DNA of 35,040 nt from Nitrospirota bacterium. GTDB taxonomy: Bacteria > Nitrospirota > JACRHJ01. Shown piece by piece: positions 23,812-33,228 of this stretch; position 1 is the stretch's first letter, and each line of letters opens with the position of its first letter. The notes below the pieces were generated by a model, which saw only the letters and a list, made by a program, of their open reading frames with translations, was not told the DNA's origin and ran no database searches. The translations under genes and the position numbers were made by a program. The stretch covers positions 1-35,040 of the forward strand of contig JAJYJM010000023.1 of NCBI GenBank assembly GCA_021789495.1, written 5' to 3'.

Positions 23812-26145
23812 TTAAGCCGCCGCTTCGGCTTCAGGCCGGGCCGGGAGATACAGCCTGAATACGCTGCCCTGGTCCGGCCGGCTTTCGACTTCCACGCGGC
23901 CCCCGTGCGCCTCGGCCACGGCCTTGACGATGGCAAGCCCCAGGCCCGTCCCGCGAACCCCGGCGGCCCTCCCTGAACGGTAATATTTGTCGAAAATACT
24001 GCCCAGCTCTTCCGCCGGGATGCCGATGCCGGTATCGGCGACCGATATAACCAGGAAGTCGCGGCCTGCTTCGGTGGCAGGGGATGCCTTCAGGACAATA
24101 TTACCTCCGCGCGCGGTGTAGTTTATGGAATTCTGAAGGAGGTTTGATACTGCCCGGACAATCAGCCTGTGGTCCATCATGAAGTCCCTGGGAAGCCCGG
24201 CGCCGATTTCCACGCTAAACTGAAGCTCCTTCTCCTTCATTTGCTTTTCCATCCCTGCGTAAGTCTCGCGGAGGACTGCCGCAATATCGCACAGGGAAGG
24301 CTGGATTGCAAGCTTTCCGGCCTCGGTCCTGGAGATTGTCATGCAATTTTCGAGCAGCGCGCTCAGCCTGTTTCCGCTGGTGCACATCGCCGCCAGCATC
24401 TCGTTTACCTCGGAGCCCTGCGGCATGGTATTTAAAAGCTCGGCGTATCCGAGTATGGCGGTAAGCGAAGACTTTATGTCATGCGTGATCATGGCGTAAA
24501 AATCTTCCTTCTGCCGCTCCGCCTGTTTCTGGCCGGTAACATCCTTCTGCACCCCCCAGGCCCGCATCAGAAAGCCGTTTTCGACTACGCCGATATAGTT
24601 GTTCAGGAAAACGTGAGTATTTCCCTGCACGTCCTTTTCATACGTTTCTTCTTTTTCCAGCTTGTAGCCGGAGCGGATGAGGTCTTTCAGGTAGTGGATA
24701 TTTCGCGGGTCTGAGCGGGGCATGGTATCGCCGAGCCTTGTTCCGACCATATCCCCTGCCTTCTCGAAACCGTACATGCGGGCCATGGCGTCGTTGCATT
24801 CAGCAAGGTAAGCATACCTGTAAAACAGCTCTATCTGTTCGTCTTCCGGCATGGATATATCGACCGGCTTTTCCAGTTCGTAGCGCCAGATTCCCTCCAT
24901 GCTGTTGGCGATGAACGCACGATAGCGGGCCTCGGACATAAACAGGGCCTCTTCGGCCTTTTTCTTCTCGGTGATGTCCTCTCCGGAGCTCAGGGTGAAA
25001 AAGCCGCCGCTTTTCTGGTATTTTAATGCCGAATTACGCCAGTCGATAACCCTTTCCTCGCCCGACTTTGTCAAAACGGCATTCTGATAGTTCTCGACCG
25101 GCGCAGTGTCTCCCGCGATCATTTTCCTGAATACGTCCCGTATTTCATCCCGGTGGTTCTCGGGTATAAAGTTATCGAACCAATTCCGGCCCACTATCTC
25201 TTCTTCGTCGTATCCCAATACCTCGCAGCCCTTCCGGTTTATCTTCACGACCGTCTCGTCGGGCGCAATCACCAGCATTATCGAGCGGACGGTATCGAAT
25301 ATCTTTCGCACCCTGTCCCTCTCCTCCGTCAGGGCTCTCTCGGCGCGCGTCCGTTCCGTGACGTCGATAAGGGTGCCTATTATGGCGGGCTGTCCCTTGT
25401 ATGTCGTGTAAGAACCCAGCACCTCGATGAAGGAAACGCTCCCGTCCCTTTTCACTATCCTGAACTGGTAATCGGCCGTCTTCAGATGTCCTTCGAGGCG
25501 ATTTTTCATATTTTCCCGGACGATCTCCCTGTCTTCCGGATGCACGGTCTCAAATATATCCTTAGCGCCTGTCAGTTCTTCCCTTGAGCGTCCGTGTATC
25601 TCCGCCGCCTTCCGGTTCAGATATACGAACTTCCCTTCCTGTATCAGATAAACTCCGGCAAGCGCCTCCTCGGCCAAGTCGCGGAACATCGCCTCAGACT
25701 CCTTTAGCGTTTCCTCCGCCGCCTGACGGGAAGCAAGCTCATCCCTTTTCGCCGCCTCTGCATTCCTCTGTCTTATCGCCTGGCCGATGGAGTTCAGTAT
25801 GCGCGCAAAATGGGCGAAGCCTATCTCCTTGGTGAAGTAATCGTTCGCCCCGTTCTTGAAGGCATTGCGCGCGATCTCTTCGTTTCCCTGGCCGGTTACG
25901 AAGATAAACGGGATGTCGTTTCCGCGCTCCCGGAGGGCCTTCAGCAGTTCCATCCCGTTCATGTAAGGCATCTGGTAGTCGGAAAGTATGCAATCGGCAA
26001 GGTGGTCATCCAGGTATTCAAGACATGCCTGGCCGCTATCAAGAACATGAATATCGAGGTGCGGAGCCTCCTTAAGGAGCATAAGCCGCATCAGGTTCGC
26101 TATTTCCGGCTCGTCATCGACTATTACTATGGACAGGGATTCCAT
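23812..26145 (-). CDS. REC-PAS-PAS-PAS sensor histidine kinase
   Basis: This 777-residue soluble kinase begins with a receiver domain (residues 1-125) with Asp10/Asp11, phosphoacceptor Asp56 (LSDYQMP) and Lys106. The usual Pro after that Lys is Glu. Three PAS domains follow, at about 150-268, 275-395 and 402-545. The HisKA domain has His555 in ITHDIKSSLTAI, where Ser takes the place of the common Pro. The ATPase domain has Asn672 (NLLQNSINY), DTGIGIP (704-710) and GTGLGLAI. An N-terminal receiver on a kinase implies that another kinase acts on it, so it probably sits midway in a phosphorelay. GAGGAG precedes the ATG. Its domain order and kinase core resemble the PAS-PAS kinase at 17896-19404, suggesting the two are related by duplication. 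Confidence 0.93.
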   Translation of the reverse strand: MESLSIVIVDDEPEIANLMRLMLLKEAPHLDIHVLDSGQACLEYLDDHLADCILSDYQMPYMNGMELLKALRERGNDIPFIFVTGQGNEEIARNAFKNGANDYFTKEIGFAHFARILNSIGQAIRQRNAEAAKRDELASRQAAEETLKESEAMFRDLAEEALAGVYLIQEGKFVYLNRKAAEIHGRSREELTGAKDIFETVHPEDREIVRENMKNRLEGHLKTADYQFRIVKRDGSVSFIEVLGSYTTYKGQPAIIGTLIDVTERTRAERALTEERDRVRKIFDTVRSIMLVIAPDETVVKINRKGCEVLGYDEEEIVGRNWFDNFIPENHRDEIRDVFRKMIAGDTAPVENYQNAVLTKSGEERVIDWRNSALKYQKSGGFFTLSSGEDITEKKKAEEALFMSEARYRAFIANSMEGIWRYELEKPVDISMPEDEQIELFYRYAYLAECNDAMARMYGFEKAGDMVGTRLGDTMPRSDPRNIHYLKDLIRSGYKLEKEETYEKDVQGNTHVFLNNYIGVVENGFLMRAWGVQKDVTGQKQAERQKEDFYAMITHDIKSSLTAILGYAELLNTMPQGSEVNEMLAAMCTSGNRLSALLENCMTISRTEAGKLAIQPSLCDIAAVLRETYAGMEKQMKEKELQFSVEIGAGLPRDFMMDHRLIVRAVSNLLQNSINYTARGGNIVLKASPATEAGRDFLVISVADTGIGIPAEELGSIFDKYYRSGRAAGVRGTGLGLAIVKAVAEAHGGRVEVESRPDQGSVFRLYLPARPEAEAAA

Positions 26146-26166
26146 AAATCACTCTCCTCAACATCA

Positions 26167-26172
26167 ATTATA
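26167..26172 (-). promoter_or_regulatory. -10 box of the REC-PAS kinase gene
   Basis: A perfect TATAAT on the minus strand lies 21 nt before the ATG at 26145, leaving a leader of about 15 nt that contains GAGGAG. The -35 region is not convincing. Confidence 0.45.
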
Positions 26173-26261
26173 TAACAAAAACGATGAGATAAATTACAAA
26201 GGCTAAAATTTTGTTTTGACAGTTGCGGGCGGACGGATTCCGGGCACTGAGGCGGGTATTT

Positions 26262-26474
26262 TTACTCCTCGGAATGTGTATAAGACAGGATCTTTTCTAT
26301 CCGCAGGACCTCTTTTTTCAGATACTCAAGGTATTCCGCGTCCTGCCTTGTCTGCCTGCCGGGTATGTGTGCGGAGGAGTGAAGGAGGTTAAAACTTAGT
26401 GTTTCCTCCATGTCCTCAAGGTCTTCTTTCAGGCGCTTCAGTTCGGCCTCCAGCGCGGTTCTGTCGGGTTCCAT
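26262..26474 (-). CDS. Small coiled-coil protein at the end of the efflux operon
   Basis: This 70-residue acidic protein starts 3 nt after the stop of the outer-membrane efflux gene, so it is part of that operon. Residues 5-30 (LEAELKRLKEDLEDMEETL) show strong heptad character, and a second helix (YLEYLKKEVLRIEKIL) follows a short linker with HIPGRQTRQDAE, suggesting a helical hairpin. There is no signal peptide, so it is cytoplasmic. I know no family for it. GGAGGGG lies rather far upstream. Confidence 0.65.
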   Translation of the reverse strand: MEPDRTALEAELKRLKEDLEDMEETLSFNLLHSSAHIPGRQTRQDAEYLEYLKKEVLRIEKILSYTHSEE

Positions 26475-26477
26475 TGT

Positions 26478-27887
26478 TCAGATTGCCCCTCCGCCGAGGA
26501 CCTTGTACAGGGTGGCGAGGTTTATAAGGCGCGCGAGGCGCGCGCTGATAAGATCCTGCTGGGCAGCGTAGAGGGAGCGCTGGGAGTCGAGCACGTTCAA
26601 GTAGCTGTCCACGCCCTCTTCGTAGCGGGCCTTCGAGAGGCGGTAGCTTTCGGCGTCGGCATCGGTGAGGGCCTGCCGGGCCGCCACCTGCTCGTCGATG
26701 GTTCCCCGTTCGGCGAGTGCGTCCGCCACCTCCCGGAATGCGGTCTGGATAGCCTTTTCGTAGTCCGCCACCGCGATTTTTTTGTCTGTTTCCGAGACCT
26801 TCAGGTTGGCCCGGTTGCTGCCCGCGTTGAATATCGGCACGGTTATCTGCGGCGCGAACTTCCAGGCGAAAGAGCCGGGTTTGAAAAGCCCTGCGAGGTC
26901 ATTACTGCCGAGGCCGACAGAGGAGACAAGCGTGATGCGTGGAAAGAAGGCTGCCCTCGCCGCGCCGATGTTCGCGTTGGCCCCCTTTAAAAGGTCCTCC
27001 GCCTGAAGGATGTCTGGGCGGCTTAAGAGCGCCTCGGAGGGCAGGCCGGGGGTAATGTTTTTCAGATACGTGAGCCTGTCGGAAAGCTTCTCCGGCAGGA
27101 GATTTGCCGCAACCGGCGCGCCCGCAAGGAGGTCCAGCGCGTTTTCGTCCTGGGCCGCCACGGTCATGTAATAGGCGATGTCGAACCGCGCGGCTTCGAC
27201 GCTGGTTTTGGCCTGCTGCACGTCGAGCGCGGAGGCTATTCCGTCCTCGAAACGGCTTTTGACGAGGCGGTAGTAATCCTGCTGATTGGTGAGGGTTTCC
27301 TCCGCAAGCCTGTATCTCTCCTGGTCGGCGGCAAGGTACAGGTAATCGGAGGCAACCTGGGCGACAAGACTGATCTGGACGCTCCGGTGGGCCTGCCTTG
27401 TGGCGAAATACTGGTTAAGCGCCTGCTCCTTGAGGCTCCGTATCCTGCCGAAGAGGTCGAGCTCGTAGGAACTTAAACCCAGGCCCACATCGTATTCCTG
27501 AACCGTTTCGTTGTGCCCGGTTACGGAAAGCCCCCTTGGAACGCCCTGCAAATCCGCGTCGGCAAAAGCGTCTACTTTTGGGAACAGGTTTGACCTCTGT
27601 ATCCGGTACTGGGCCCTGGAACGCTCGATGTTGAGTGCCGCAAGGCGAATATCCCGATTGTTTTTCAGAGCCAGGGATATAATATTTCGCAGGTTCCGGT
27701 CGAGGAAAAACTTCTTCCACGGTATGTCCGCCACGGCCTTCGCCGGCTCGCCCGCCTCTTTTTTATATGCCGGGCCGCCCGGCCAGGCGCCGGGCACGGG
27801 GGGCGCGGGGCGTGTGTATTTCGGGGCCATCGTCGCACAGCCTGCGAGGATAACTGATGCAAAGATAACGATAAATTTCCTTATCAT
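26478..27887 (-). CDS. RND efflux outer-membrane lipoprotein (NodT/OprM family)
   Basis: This 469-residue protein is the outer-membrane channel of a tripartite efflux pump. A lipoprotein signal ends in LAGC, with Cys17 as the lipid anchor. It has two outer-membrane efflux repeats typical of the family: [21 protein letters not shown] near residue 60, and the second half with [20 protein letters not shown] and [12 protein letters not shown]. The start ATG overlaps the stop of the RND pump gene by 4 nt (ATGA), so the two are translationally coupled. The lipid modification and sequence place it with NodT/OprM rather than the signal-peptidase-I TolC group. Confidence 0.95.
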   Translation of the reverse strand: MIRKFIVIFASVILAGCATMAPKYTRPAPPVPGAWPGGPAYKKEAGEPAKAVADIPWKKFFLDRNLRNIISLALKNNRDIRLAALNIERSRAQYRIQRSNLFPKVDAFADADLQGVPRGLSVTGHNETVQEYDVGLGLSSYELDLFGRIRSLKEQALNQYFATRQAHRSVQISLVAQVASDYLYLAADQERYRLAEETLTNQQDYYRLVKSRFEDGIASALDVQQAKTSVEAARFDIAYYMTVAAQDENALDLLAGAPVAANLLPEKLSDRLTYLKNITPGLPSEALLSRPDILQAEDLLKGANANIGAARAAFFPRITLVSSVGLGSNDLAGLFKPGSFAWKFAPQITVPIFNAGSNRANLKVSETDKKIAVADYEKAIQTAFREVADALAERGTIDEQVAARQALTDADAESYRLSKARYEEGVDSYLNVLDSQRSLYAAQQDLISARLARLINLATLYKVLGGGAI

Positions 27888-30800
27888 TCTTCAAAAATCT
27901 CCGATGGGCCAGCCATTTTTGCCCCGCCCGGCTGGGCGTTTTCCGCGTCGTTTCCCGCCCCTGCGGTGTCTTTTTGCCTCACCGGGAATGCCCGTCTTAC
28001 GACGACAAAAAAGACCGGAACGAAGAAGATTGCGAGCACCGTGGCCGAGAGCATGCCGCCCATGACGGCGGTGCCGATGTCGTTCTGGGCGCCGGAACCC
28101 GCGCCGTTGCTGATTACCATCGGCAGGACGCCGAGGATAAAGGCCAGGGATGTCATGAGGATTGGCCTTAAGCGCAGCCTTGCCGCTTCGAGCGTCGCCG
28201 CGAAGAGGTCTTTTCCGTGTTCCATCTGGCTCTTGGCGAATTCGACTATAAGTATGGCGTTTTTCGCGGACAGGCCGATGGTTGTGAGCAGCCCAACCTG
28301 GAAATACACGTCGTCGGAAAGCCCGCGCATTCCAGCCGCCGTCAGCGCGCCGATTACGCCGAGCGGCACGACGAGCATCACGGAAAACGGCACCGCCCAG
28401 CTTTCGTACAGGGCGGCGAGGCAAAGAAATACCACAAGGAGCGATATGGCGTAGAGCGCGGGCGCCTGGGCGCCTGACAGCTTCTCTTCGTAGGAAAGCC
28501 CCGTCCACTCGTAGCCGATACCGGCGGGAAGCTTCGCCGCCATGCCCTCCATTGCCTTCATCGCCTCGCCGGAGCTCTTTCCGGGCGCGGGCTGGCCGAG
28601 GATTTCAAGGGACGGGAAACCGTTATACCGCTCCAGGCGCGGACTGCCGTAAGTCCAGTGCGCCGTGGCGAAGGCGGAAAACGGCACCATCTCCCCTTTG
28701 TTGTTGCGGACGAACCAGTAATCCAGGTCTTCGGGTTTCATGCGGAACTTCGCATCCGCCTGCATATATACCTTCTTTATTCGCCCGCGGTCTATGAAAT
28801 CTCCTATGAACGCGCTCCCCCAGGAGGACGATATGGTATTGTTGACACTGTCGAGGGACAGCCCGAGCGCGCCCAAGCGCTCGTCGTCTATGTCGAGCTT
28901 GAACTGCGGCGTGTCTTCCTCTCCGTTTGGCCGGACTCCCATGACAGCCGGGTTCTTCGCGGCCATGGCGAGGAGCTTGTTTCTCGCCTGCATGAGCTTC
29001 TCGTGCCCAAGGCCCCCCCTGTCCTGCAATTCAAAATCAAACCCGGAGGCGTTTCCAAGCTCGCGCACCGCCGGGGGCGCAAAAGCGTACGCCACGGCGT
29101 CCCGTATCTTCGAGAATGCGGCCATTGCCTTCGTTACCACCGCCCCCACCTTCAGGTCCGGTCTTTGCCGCAGGCTCCAATCCTTCAGCTTCACGAACGC
29201 AAGGCCCATGTTCTGGCCGCTGCCGGCGAAGCTGAAACCGGCGACGGTAAAGAGGCAATCGACGGCATCCTTCTGGTCCACGAGGTAATGGTGTTCCAGC
29301 TGCTTGAGCACATTGAGCGTCCTCGCCTGCGTGGCGCCGACAGGAAGCTGAACCATGCTGTAAAGGAAGCCCTGGTCTTCGTCCGGCAGAAACGCCGTCG
29401 GCATCCGCAGGAAGACGAAAGCCATGACCGCCACGAGCGCAAGGTATATGAGCATGTAGCGCTTCGTTTTGCCGACAATCCTCCCGACCTTCGCCTGGTA
29501 GTTCCTGCTCGACCAGTTGAACAGGCGGTTGAAATAGCGGAAAAAGCCGGAGAACCAGCCGCTCTCAGCCGCCATGTGTCCCTTCTGCACGGGCTTCAGA
29601 AGCGTTGCGCAAAGCGCGGGCGTAAGTATCATGGCCACCAGCACGGAGAGTATCATCGCGGAGACAATCGTCACGGAAAACTGGCGGTAGATGACGCCCG
29701 TCGAGCCGCCGAAGAAGGCCATCGGGACGAAGACGGCGGAGAGAACCAGCGCTATGCCGACGAGCGCACCGGTAATCTGCCCCATCGATTTCCGTGTCGC
29801 CTCCTTCGGGGAAAGTCCCTCCTCTGACATTATCCTTTCCACGTTCTCGACGACGACGATCGCATCGTCCACCAAAAGCCCAATGGCGAGGACCATGGCG
29901 AACATCGTCAGGGTGTTGATAGAGAAGCCGGTGGCGGCGAGGACGGCAAAAGTCCCAAGCAGGACGACCGGCACGGCTATCGTCGGGATAAGGGTCGCGC
30001 GGAAGTTCTGGAGGAAGAGGAACATGACGAGAAATACCAGCAGGATAGCCTCCAGGAGCGTCTTTATGACCTCCTCGATGGATATTTTCACAAACGGAGT
30101 CGTATCGTACGGGAAAACCGCCTTCGTTCCCGGCGGAAAATACTTAGACAGTTCGGCGACCTTCGCCCGGACAGCCGCGGCGGTCTTGATGGCGTTCGCA
30201 CCCGGCGCGAGTTTGATTGCAAGCCCGGCCGCCGGTTTGCCGTCGTACCTGGCTATGGAGTCGTAGTTCTCGCTCCCGATCTCCGCCCGCCCGACGTCCT
30301 TAAGCCTTATTGTGGAGCCGTCGGGGTTGGTCCTGAGCACGATGTTCTCGAATTCCGCCGGAGTCTTGAGCAGTGTCTGCGCCGTAATGGTCGCGTTCAG
30401 CTGCTGGTCCGGGACGGCAGGCGTCCCTCCAAGCTGGCCCGCGGAGACCTGGGCGTTCTGCGCCTCTATTGCGGCGCGCACGTCGTCCGGGGTCAGGTGG
30501 TAGTTGTTCAGCCTGTTCGGGTCGAGCCATATGCGCATGGCGTGCTGGGAGCCGAAGAGGTTCATGTCCCCGACTCCATCGACGCGGCTTAACGGGTCTT
30601 GTATATATGCGGCGAGATAGTCGGCAAGATCGTACCTGTTCAGCCGTCCGTCCTCGGAGATAAAGCCCATGACCATCAGGAAGTTCTTCGTCGCCTTGGT
30701 CACCTGCACGCCCTGCTGCTGCACGCTCTGAGGCAAAAGCGGCATGGCGAGTTGGAGCTTGTTCTGCACCTGCACCTGGGCTATGTCCGGGTCTGCCCCG

Positions 30801-31090
30801 GCGTCGAAGGTGAGGGTGATGGTCGATGTCCCGGTGGAGTCGCTGGTGGAGGACATGTAGAGCAGGTGGTCTATGCCGTTCATCTTCTGCTCAATGACCT
30901 GGGTTACGGAGTCGTCCACGGTCTTGGCCGACGCGCCGGGATACACGGCGGTTACAGCTATCTGCGGAGGCGCGATGGGCGGATACTGCGCCACGGGAAG
31001 GATTTTTATAGCCAGAACTCCCGCAAGCATTATGATAATGGCTATGACCCAGGCGAATATCGGGCGGTCGATGAAAAATCTCGGTAACAT
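27884..31090 (-). CDS. RND multidrug efflux inner-membrane transporter (HAE1, AcrB/MexB-like)
   Basis: This 1068-residue proton-driven pump exports hydrophobic drugs, dyes or lipids from the periplasm and membrane. It opens with [20 protein letters not shown]. The proton-relay residues Asp408 and Asp409 lie in [16 protein letters not shown], and the matching Lys is in [15 protein letters not shown]. The first periplasmic domain shows [15 protein letters not shown] and [19 protein letters not shown], as in AcrB and MexB. That assigns it to the HAE1 group rather than to the heavy-metal HME group. The C-terminus is a short polar tail. It lies between its adaptor (11-nt gap) and the outer-membrane channel (4-nt overlap), forming a complete pump. 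Confidence 0.97.
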   Translation of the reverse strand: MLPRFFIDRPIFAWVIAIIIMLAGVLAIKILPVAQYPPIAPPQIAVTAVYPGASAKTVDDSVTQVIEQKMNGIDHLLYMSSTSDSTGTSTITLTFDAGADPDIAQVQVQNKLQLAMPLLPQSVQQQGVQVTKATKNFLMVMGFISEDGRLNRYDLADYLAAYIQDPLSRVDGVGDMNLFGSQHAMRIWLDPNRLNNYHLTPDDVRAAIEAQNAQVSAGQLGGTPAVPDQQLNATITAQTLLKTPAEFENIVLRTNPDGSTIRLKDVGRAEIGSENYDSIARYDGKPAAGLAIKLAPGANAIKTAAAVRAKVAELSKYFPPGTKAVFPYDTTPFVKISIEEVIKTLLEAILLVFLVMFLFLQNFRATLIPTIAVPVVLLGTFAVLAATGFSINTLTMFAMVLAIGLLVDDAIVVVENVERIMSEEGLSPKEATRKSMGQITGALVGIALVLSAVFVPMAFFGGSTGVIYRQFSVTIVSAMILSVLVAMILTPALCATLLKPVQKGHMAAESGWFSGFFRYFNRLFNWSSRNYQAKVGRIVGKTKRYMLIYLALVAVMAFVFLRMPTAFLPDEDQGFLYSMVQLPVGATQARTLNVLKQLEHHYLVDQKDAVDCLFTVAGFSFAGSGQNMGLAFVKLKDWSLRQRPDLKVGAVVTKAMAAFSKIRDAVAYAFAPPAVRELGNASGFDFELQDRGGLGHEKLMQARNKLLAMAAKNPAVMGVRPNGEEDTPQFKLDIDDERLGALGLSLDSVNNTISSSWGSAFIGDFIDRGRIKKVYMQADAKFRMKPEDLDYWFVRNNKGEMVPFSAFATAHWTYGSPRLERYNGFPSLEILGQPAPGKSSGEAMKAMEGMAAKLPAGIGYEWTGLSYEEKLSGAQAPALYAISLLVVFLCLAALYESWAVPFSVMLVVPLGVIGALTAAGMRGLSDDVYFQVGLLTTIGLSAKNAILIVEFAKSQMEHGKDLFAATLEAARLRLRPILMTSLAFILGVLPMVISNGAGSGAQNDIGTAVMGGMLSATVLAIFFVPVFFVVVRRAFPVRQKDTAGAGNDAENAQPGGAKMAGPSEIFEE

Positions 31091-31100
31091 GGCAGCCTTT

Positions 31101-32270
31101 CTAATGCTTTGCCGATACGGTCGTGTCGAGGCTTGCCGGGACGGTTTTCACGACCGAGCCGGGCTTTGCCTTCTGCACGCCTTCCACGATAACGCGGTCG
31201 CCGGGTTTCAGGCCGCTGTCCACAAGCCACTTGTCCCCGATTGTGCGGCTGACCTTTATAATCTTCTGCTCCACCTTGCCGGACGGGTCCACCAGGAGCG
31301 CCGTCGCGTCGCCCGAATAGTCCCGCGTTACGCCCTGCTGGGGCACGAGGATTGCGTTTTCATCAACCCCTTCCTCCAGTATCGCACGGACGTACATCCC
31401 CGGCAGAAGCACCTCCTTCGGGTTCGGGAATATCGTGCGGACTGTAACGGAACCGGTGCTCTCGTCCACCGTCACGTCCGAAAACCTCAGTGTCCCGGAG
31501 AGCGGATAGGGCGTCCCGTCTTCCAGGACGAGCTCCACACGGGCCCGGCCGGCGCCCCTTCTCATGCGTCCCTTTGCCAGGTTCCGCTTAAGCTTCAGGA
31601 GGTCGGAGGCGGACTGGGTGACGTCCACGTAAACCTTGTCGAGACGTTGTATAGTCGCAAGAGGCGCGGCCTGGTTCGCGGTAACGAGCGCGCCGGTCGT
31701 TACGGAAGACAGCCCGATGCGTCCGGAGATGGGCGCCGTTATCTTCGTGTATGCAAGGTTAATCCGCGCCAGGTCGAGGGCAGCCCTGGCCGCCTCCACC
31801 TGCGCCTCGGCCTGCTTAAGCTGGGCCGAGACCTCGTCCTCGTCCTGCTTGCTTACCGCGTTTATTTTGACAAGTTTGGCGTAACGCCCGGCCTTGAGCC
31901 TAAGCGGGACGACATTCGCCGTGGCGTTGTCGAGCGCGGCCTTCGCGCTTGCGTATGCGGCCTGGTAAGTCGCCGGGTCAATCTGGTAGAGGACTTCTCC
32001 CGCCCTCACGTCGGTGCCTTCGGTGAACAGGCGCTTCAGGATGATTCCCCCGACCTGCGGCCTGACCTCCGCCACAAGATATGCCGAAATGCGTCCGGGA
32101 AGCTCGGTCGTAAGCGTTACCCGCCGGGGTTTTATTGTTACCACCCCGACCTCCGGGGGAGGCATTTTCATCTTCGAGACGGCCCCGGCTTTCTTGCCGC
32201 AGCCGCTTATCAATATCGCGCCCGCCGCAGCGACGGCAAACGCGGACAACATCCCGCTTTTAAAGCTCAT
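31101..32270 (-). CDS. RND efflux periplasmic adaptor lipoprotein (membrane fusion protein)
   Basis: The adaptor couples the RND pump to the outer-membrane channel. From the ATG at 32270 it has 389 residues; GAGGTG a few bases upstream supports this start over a TTG at 32288. A lipoprotein signal ends in LISGC (Cys24). The biotinyl/lipoyl half-motifs flank the helical hairpin: [19 protein letters not shown] before it and [15 protein letters not shown] after it. The beta-barrel and membrane-proximal parts ([23 protein letters not shown]) follow. It lies 87 bp after tetR on the same strand. Confidence 0.95.
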   Translation of the reverse strand: MSFKSGMLSAFAVAAAGAILISGCGKKAGAVSKMKMPPPEVGVVTIKPRRVTLTTELPGRISAYLVAEVRPQVGGIILKRLFTEGTDVRAGEVLYQIDPATYQAAYASAKAALDNATANVVPLRLKAGRYAKLVKINAVSKQDEDEVSAQLKQAEAQVEAARAALDLARINLAYTKITAPISGRIGLSSVTTGALVTANQAAPLATIQRLDKVYVDVTQSASDLLKLKRNLAKGRMRRGAGRARVELVLEDGTPYPLSGTLRFSDVTVDESTGSVTVRTIFPNPKEVLLPGMYVRAILEEGVDENAILVPQQGVTRDYSGDATALLVDPSGKVEQKIIKVSRTIGDKWLVDSGLKPGDRVIVEGVQKAKPGSVVKTVPASLDTTVSAKH

Positions 32271-32357
32271 AAACACCTCACTCCGCAATAAACAACTCCA
32301 AAAACAGCGTCTCCGGACATGTTCCGGCGCCGCAAATCTTAACCCCGGCCCGCAAGA

Positions 32358-32930
32358 TTAACGCCTGATGGCATCCCAGCAGGCCTCTACGCAGCGCGAT
32401 ATGAGTTCGTCGTCCAGTTCGATGAAATGAAGGATGTGGTCCCTGCATATGTCGAGCAGAGGCCCGAAGGCGAGCCCGAAGAGTACCGGAAGAGGCAGGT
32501 CTTTTACTATCCCGGAATCAAGCGCCTCACCGAAAAGCTCGGTAATAAGGTCCCTGTTGTCTTTGTTGAAAAACTTTTCCCGGCAGTGGGCCACACCGTA
32601 AGGGGAGTTATGGAACTGCTCCAGGAACCGGAACTCAAGAGGGGCGCCGATGCAGTAGCGGACGAGCACCCCGCCTATGTGCAGGAAACGCTCGCGCACC
32701 GGCGCGCCTTCAGGGTAATGCTCCATCACGGCGGCGAAAAAACGTTCCTCGAGGTAGAGAAATACCTCGTTTATCAGGACGTCCTTGCTCTCGAAATAGC
32801 GGTAAATCGTCCCCGCCGCAACGCCCGCGCGCTCCGCGACAAGGGCCATCGGCGCTCCGTGAAAGCCCTGTTCCGCGACAAGGTCGAGGGTTGCGCGGAC
32901 GATTGCGCAGCGTTTGTCGGCTTTCTCCAC
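32358..32930 (-). CDS. TetR/AcrR-family repressor of the efflux operon
   Basis: This 190-residue regulator has the TetR N-terminal helix-turn-helix at about residues 8-54 (FHGAPMALVAERAGVAAGT followed by IYRYFESKDVL) and a ligand-binding C-terminal domain of about nine helices with several His and Cys residues. The start is GTG with AGGAG five bases before it. It is the first gene of the operon tetR-MFP-RND-OMF. A perfect 14-bp palindrome at 32943-32956, between its promoter and start, is the likely binding site. This indicates autoregulation, with pump expression released when a substrate binds the repressor. Confidence 0.93.
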   Translation of the reverse strand: MEKADKRCAIVRATLDLVAEQGFHGAPMALVAERAGVAAGTIYRYFESKDVLINEVFLYLEERFFAAVMEHYPEGAPVRERFLHIGGVLVRYCIGAPLEFRFLEQFHNSPYGVAHCREKFFNKDNRDLITELFGEALDSGIVKDLPLPVLFGLAFGPLLDICRDHILHFIELDDELISRCVEACWDAIRR

Positions 32931-32942
32931 GTCTTCTCCTGA

Positions 32943-32956
32943 AATGAACGTTCATT
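32943..32956. promoter_or_regulatory. TetR-type operator
   Basis: AATGAACGTTCATT is a perfect palindrome, 12 bp before the tetR GTG and directly after the predicted -10 box. TGAACGTTCA-like cores are typical TetR/AcrR operators. A repressor bound here would block transcription initiation. Confidence 0.75.
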
Positions 32957-32957
32957 C

Positions 32958-32987
32958 TTTTTACCATATCCGCCGGTTCAAAGTCAA
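32958..32987 (-). promoter_or_regulatory. Promoter of the tetR-efflux operon
   Basis: On the minus strand, TTGACT (32982-32987) is followed after 18 bp by TAAAAA (32958-32963). The operator overlaps the expected transcription start. Confidence 0.45.
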
Positions 32988-33071
32988 GGGCTAAAACCTT
33001 GAAAAATCTTGGCGGGCTAAATTTAAATTATAAGTAATTTTGGTCAGTACAGAACGGAGCAGCCTTTTCTG

Positions 33072-33101
33072 TTGACATTGCGGAGGCATATCTGGTAATG
33101 T
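33072..33101 (+). promoter_or_regulatory. Putative promoter of the polysaccharide-export gene
   Basis: A perfect TTGACA (33072-33077) is followed after 18 bp by TAATGT (33096-33101), which is only half-matching but is preceded by TGG as a possible extension. The leader would be about 120 nt and contains the features at 33091-33179. Confidence 0.35.
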
Positions 33102-33110
33102 CTGGTTATG
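33091..33110 (+). repeat. Tandem 10-bp direct repeat at the promoter
   Basis: TCTGGTAATG and TCTGGTTATG lie back to back with one mismatch and overlap the presumed -10 region. One-turn spacing suits an activator or response-regulator site, but it is only two units long. Confidence 0.35.
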
Positions 33111-33163
33111 GTCAAATATTAGAGAAAACGCATACAAGACATAGGCTTAGGTTCGCTTATATA

Positions 33164-33179
33164 TATCTAAACATAGATA
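33164..33179 (+). promoter_or_regulatory. Small AT-rich hairpin in the leader of the export gene
   Basis: TATCTA-AACA-TAGATA forms a perfect 6-bp stem with a 4-nt loop, and can extend to GCTTAT/ATAAGC if six bases bulge. It lies 50 nt before the TTG start. Confidence 0.3.
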
Positions 33180-33228
33180 AGCCGGTATTGGGAACGTAAG
33201 ATAAGGTTGACGACGAGGTGGTAGTAAA

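Noticed and set aside
28658-29827. A 389-codon plus-strand ORF opposite the RND pump
   Set aside because: The RND reading is complete and motif-bearing; the antisense product is low-complexity basic sequence.
30873-32291. A 472-codon plus-strand ORF opposite the adaptor
   Set aside because: It is a shadow of the adaptor and the pump N-terminus, with no recognisable domain or ribosome site.
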